From contig JAQGKH010000181.1 in the NCBI GenBank assembly GCA_028290225.1, forward strand, positions 1 to 8,106: a stretch of 8,106 nt of DNA, written 5' to 3'. The translations under genes were made by a program, and so were the position numbers. The notes beneath the pieces were generated by a model. The model worked only from the letters and a program-made list of their open reading frames with translations, had not been told where the DNA came from and ran no database searches. Below are positions 6,481 through 8,106 of the stretch, in pieces (position 1 is the first letter of the stretch; each line of letters begins with the position of its first letter). This DNA is from Devosia sp. (GTDB lineage: Bacteria > Pseudomonadota > Alphaproteobacteria > Rhizobiales > Devosiaceae).

Positions 6481-6524
6481 CTCCCCTCCCCCTTGAGGGG
6501 AGGGGCCGGGGGTGGGGGTCCATC
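6481..6524 (+). repeat. Dispersed palindromic G/C repeat, copy A
   Basis: It contains a perfect 9-bp stem: CCCCTCCCC (6483-6491) and GGGGAGGGG (6497-6505) around a CTTGA loop, followed by a G-rich tail and GTCCATC. It matches copy C at 720-762 at 38 of 43 positions and lies opposite copy B, so the pair forms a larger inverted repeat spanning 6409-6524. It begins 17 nt after the xdhB stop in the direction of transcription, where REP-like hairpins often limit 3' decay or reduce readthrough. Confidence 0.8.
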
Positions 6525-6541
6525 CGTTGGCCACAAATCCA

Positions 6542-8106
6542 TCAGCCCAGCGCTTCCCGCTTCAGCCGCTCACAGCCCATCAGCACCCGCTCGGGTGTCA
6601 CCGGCGTATCGAGCCGGGGCGGCAGTTTGTAGTCCGCCACGCTGGCCACCGCCATCGAGAGCGCCTCGACCACGCTCATCGCCAGCATCAGCGGCGGCTC
6701 GCCCACCGCCTTGGAGCGCCCGATTGTGGGCTCACTGTTCTCCGACCATTCGGCTAGCCGCACATTGAAGATCGGCGGCACATCGCTCGCGAGCGGGATC
6801 TTGTAGGTGGACGGCGCCTTGGTGCGCAGCTGCCCCTTGGCGTCCCACCACAACTCCTCGGTGGTCAGCCACCCCATCCCCTGGATGAACCCGCCTTCCA
6901 CCTGCCCCAGATCCAGCGCCGGGTTGAGCGACTTGCCCACATCGTGGAGGATATCCACCCGGTCCACCTGGTACTCGCCGGTGAGCGTATCAATGGTGAC
7001 TTCCGAAACCGAAGCCCCATAGGCATAATAATAGAATGGCTGCCCGCGCCCGGTTGCCCGGTCCCAGTGGATCTTGGGCACCTTGTAGAACCCGGCCGCC
7101 CACAGCTGCACCCGGTTGAGATAAGCCGATGCCACCAGTTCGGTGAACGACACGAACTCGTCCCCCGCCATGATGCCTTCGGGCACCCACACCACCGCCG
7201 CCTCGTCGCACTGATAAAGCTTGGCGGCATGGACGACGAGCCGCTCCTTGATCTGGCGCGCCGCGTCCCAGGCCGCCATGCCGTTGAGGTCCGAGCCCGA
7301 GGACGCCGCCGTTGCCGAGGTGTTGGGCACCTTGGCGGTGGAGGTTGCCATGATTTTGATGCGGTCGAGCCCGACGCAGAACGCCTCGGCCAACACCTGC
7401 GCCACCTTGGTATGGAGCCCCTGCCCCATTTCGGTGCCGCCATGATTGAGCTGGATGGTGCCGTCCTTGTAGACATGCACCAGCGCCCCGCCCTGGTTGT
7501 ACCAGGTGGCCGTGAACGAGATGCCGAACTTCACCGGCGTCAGTGCGATGCCCTTTTTGAGCACCGGACTGGTGGAGTTGAACGCCAGCACGGCCCGCCG
7601 CCGCGCCTGGTAGTCCGAGCTGGTTTCCAGCTCCCCCACCAGGCGCGCGATCACATTGTCGGTGATCGTCTGGTGATAAGGCGTGACGTTGTCCTTGTCC
7701 GTGCCGTAAAAATTGACCTTGCGGATCTCGAGCGGATCCTTGCCCAGATCGTAGGCGATCTCCTCGATCCAGCGCTCCGCCGCGAGCATCCCCTGCGGCC
7801 CGCCAAAGCCGCGAAACGCCGTGTTGGACACGGTATTGGTATAAAGCGGCTCCGAGCGCGCCCGCACCGCCGGATACCAATACGCATTGTCGCAGTGAAA
7901 CAGCGCCCGGTCGGTCACCGGCCCCGACAGGTCCGAGGAAAACCCGGCCCGTGCGCCGTAAACGGCATCCACCGCCTGGATGCGCCCGAGCGCGTCAAAG
8001 CCAACATCATAATCGACTACGAAATCATGCCGCTTGCCGGTGGCTGTCATGTCGTCGTCGCGGTCGGGCCGGATCTTGCAGGCCCGGTTCCATTTCTTGG
8101 CCGCCA
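6542..8106 (-). CDS. xdhB: Xanthine dehydrogenase molybdopterin-binding subunit XdhB, C-terminal two-thirds (5' end outside window)
   Basis: Catalytic large subunit oxidising hypoxanthine to xanthine and xanthine to urate in the cytoplasm; electrons pass to the FeS/FAD subunit XdhA, expected just upstream. 520 residues are visible from the first full codon at 8104; the family is usually about 770-800, so roughly the first 250 are missing. The fragment opens with CKIRPDRDDDM and TGKRHDF, then FRGFGGPQG, whose Arg (codon 7813-7811) is the substrate-orienting arginine of the family. It continues with KFGISFTATWYNQGGALVHV, GGTEMGQGLHTK, TAKVPNTSATAAS, GASVSEVTIDTLTGEY, DVGKSLNPALDLGQVEGGF and finally KAVGEPPLMLA, whose Glu (codon 6700-6698) is the catalytic base. 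No frameshift or lost catalytic residue is seen in this part. The ATG at 8050 is internal, because family sequence continues upstream of it. xdhC follows after 133 bp. Confidence 0.96.
   Translation of the reverse strand, partial: AAKKWNRACKIRPDRDDDMTATGKRHDFVVDYDVGFDALGRIQAVDAVYGARAGFSSDLSGPVTDRALFHCDNAYWYPAVRARSEPLYTNTVSNTAFRGFGGPQGMLAAERWIEEIAYDLGKDPLEIRKVNFYGTDKDNVTPYHQTITDNVIARLVGELETSSDYQARRRAVLAFNSTSPVLKKGIALTPVKFGISFTATWYNQGGALVHVYKDGTIQLNHGGTEMGQGLHTKVAQVLAEAFCVGLDRIKIMATSTAKVPNTSATAASSGSDLNGMAAWDAARQIKERLVVHAAKLYQCDEAAVVWVPEGIMAGDEFVSFTELVASAYLNRVQLWAAGFYKVPKIHWDRATGRGQPFYYYAYGASVSEVTIDTLTGEYQVDRVDILHDVGKSLNPALDLGQVEGGFIQGMGWLTTEELWWDAKGQLRTKAPSTYKIPLASDVPPIFNVRLAEWSENSEPTIGRSKAVGEPPLMLAMSVVEALSMAVASVADYKLPPRLDTPVTPERVLMGCERLKREALG

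Noticed and set aside
6542..8050. Complete 502-residue protein starting at the ATG at 8050
   Set aside because: The codons upstream of it to the window edge still match the XdhB family, so this ATG is internal and the gene is cut by the window.

Overview
The window reads as ordinary chromosomal sequence from a GC-rich alphaproteobacterium. Hyphomicrobiales (Devosia- or Rhizobium-like) is my best guess, based on the protein sequences, the xdh/BMP-transporter/puuD gene order and the short G/C-rich palindromic repeats between genes. That placement is an inference. I see no tRNA, rRNA, insertion sequence, phage gene or CRISPR array.

Every convincing gene lies on the minus strand, so transcription runs from high to low coordinates. 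In that order they are: the 3' two-thirds of xdhB, the molybdopterin-binding subunit of xanthine dehydrogenase (8106-6542, 5' end outside the window); a 133-bp gap holding two facing copies of a palindromic repeat; xdhC, the molybdenum-cofactor insertion factor (6408-5545); and a complete ABC importer of the BMP/nucleoside type. The importer comprises a double-domain ATPase (5555-4011), two permeases (4027-2945 and 2945-2022) and a Tat-exported binding protein (1989-904). After a 320-bp gap with a likely terminator and a third repeat copy comes the 5' part of puuD, a membrane-bound urate hydroxylase (583-1, 3' end outside).

From xdhC to the second permease the reading frames overlap (11, 17 and 1 nt), and the binding-protein gene follows after 32 bp. 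This five-gene block is therefore almost certainly one operon with translational coupling. xdhB is probably in the same transcript, across the repeat pair. puuD may have its own promoter.

The genes make a coherent purine-degradation module. The importer probably brings in a purine base, nucleoside or related oxidised purine. Xanthine dehydrogenase, matured by XdhC, oxidises hypoxanthine/xanthine to urate, and PuuD oxidises urate to 5-hydroxyisourate at the membrane. The importer's exact substrate cannot be read from sequence and is inferred from the neighbours.

I found no clearly new biological system. The least ordinary signal is the set of three related palindromic repeats. Two face each other between xdhB and xdhC, where they could fold into a long RNA hairpin, and one of them supplies the ribosome-binding site of xdhC.
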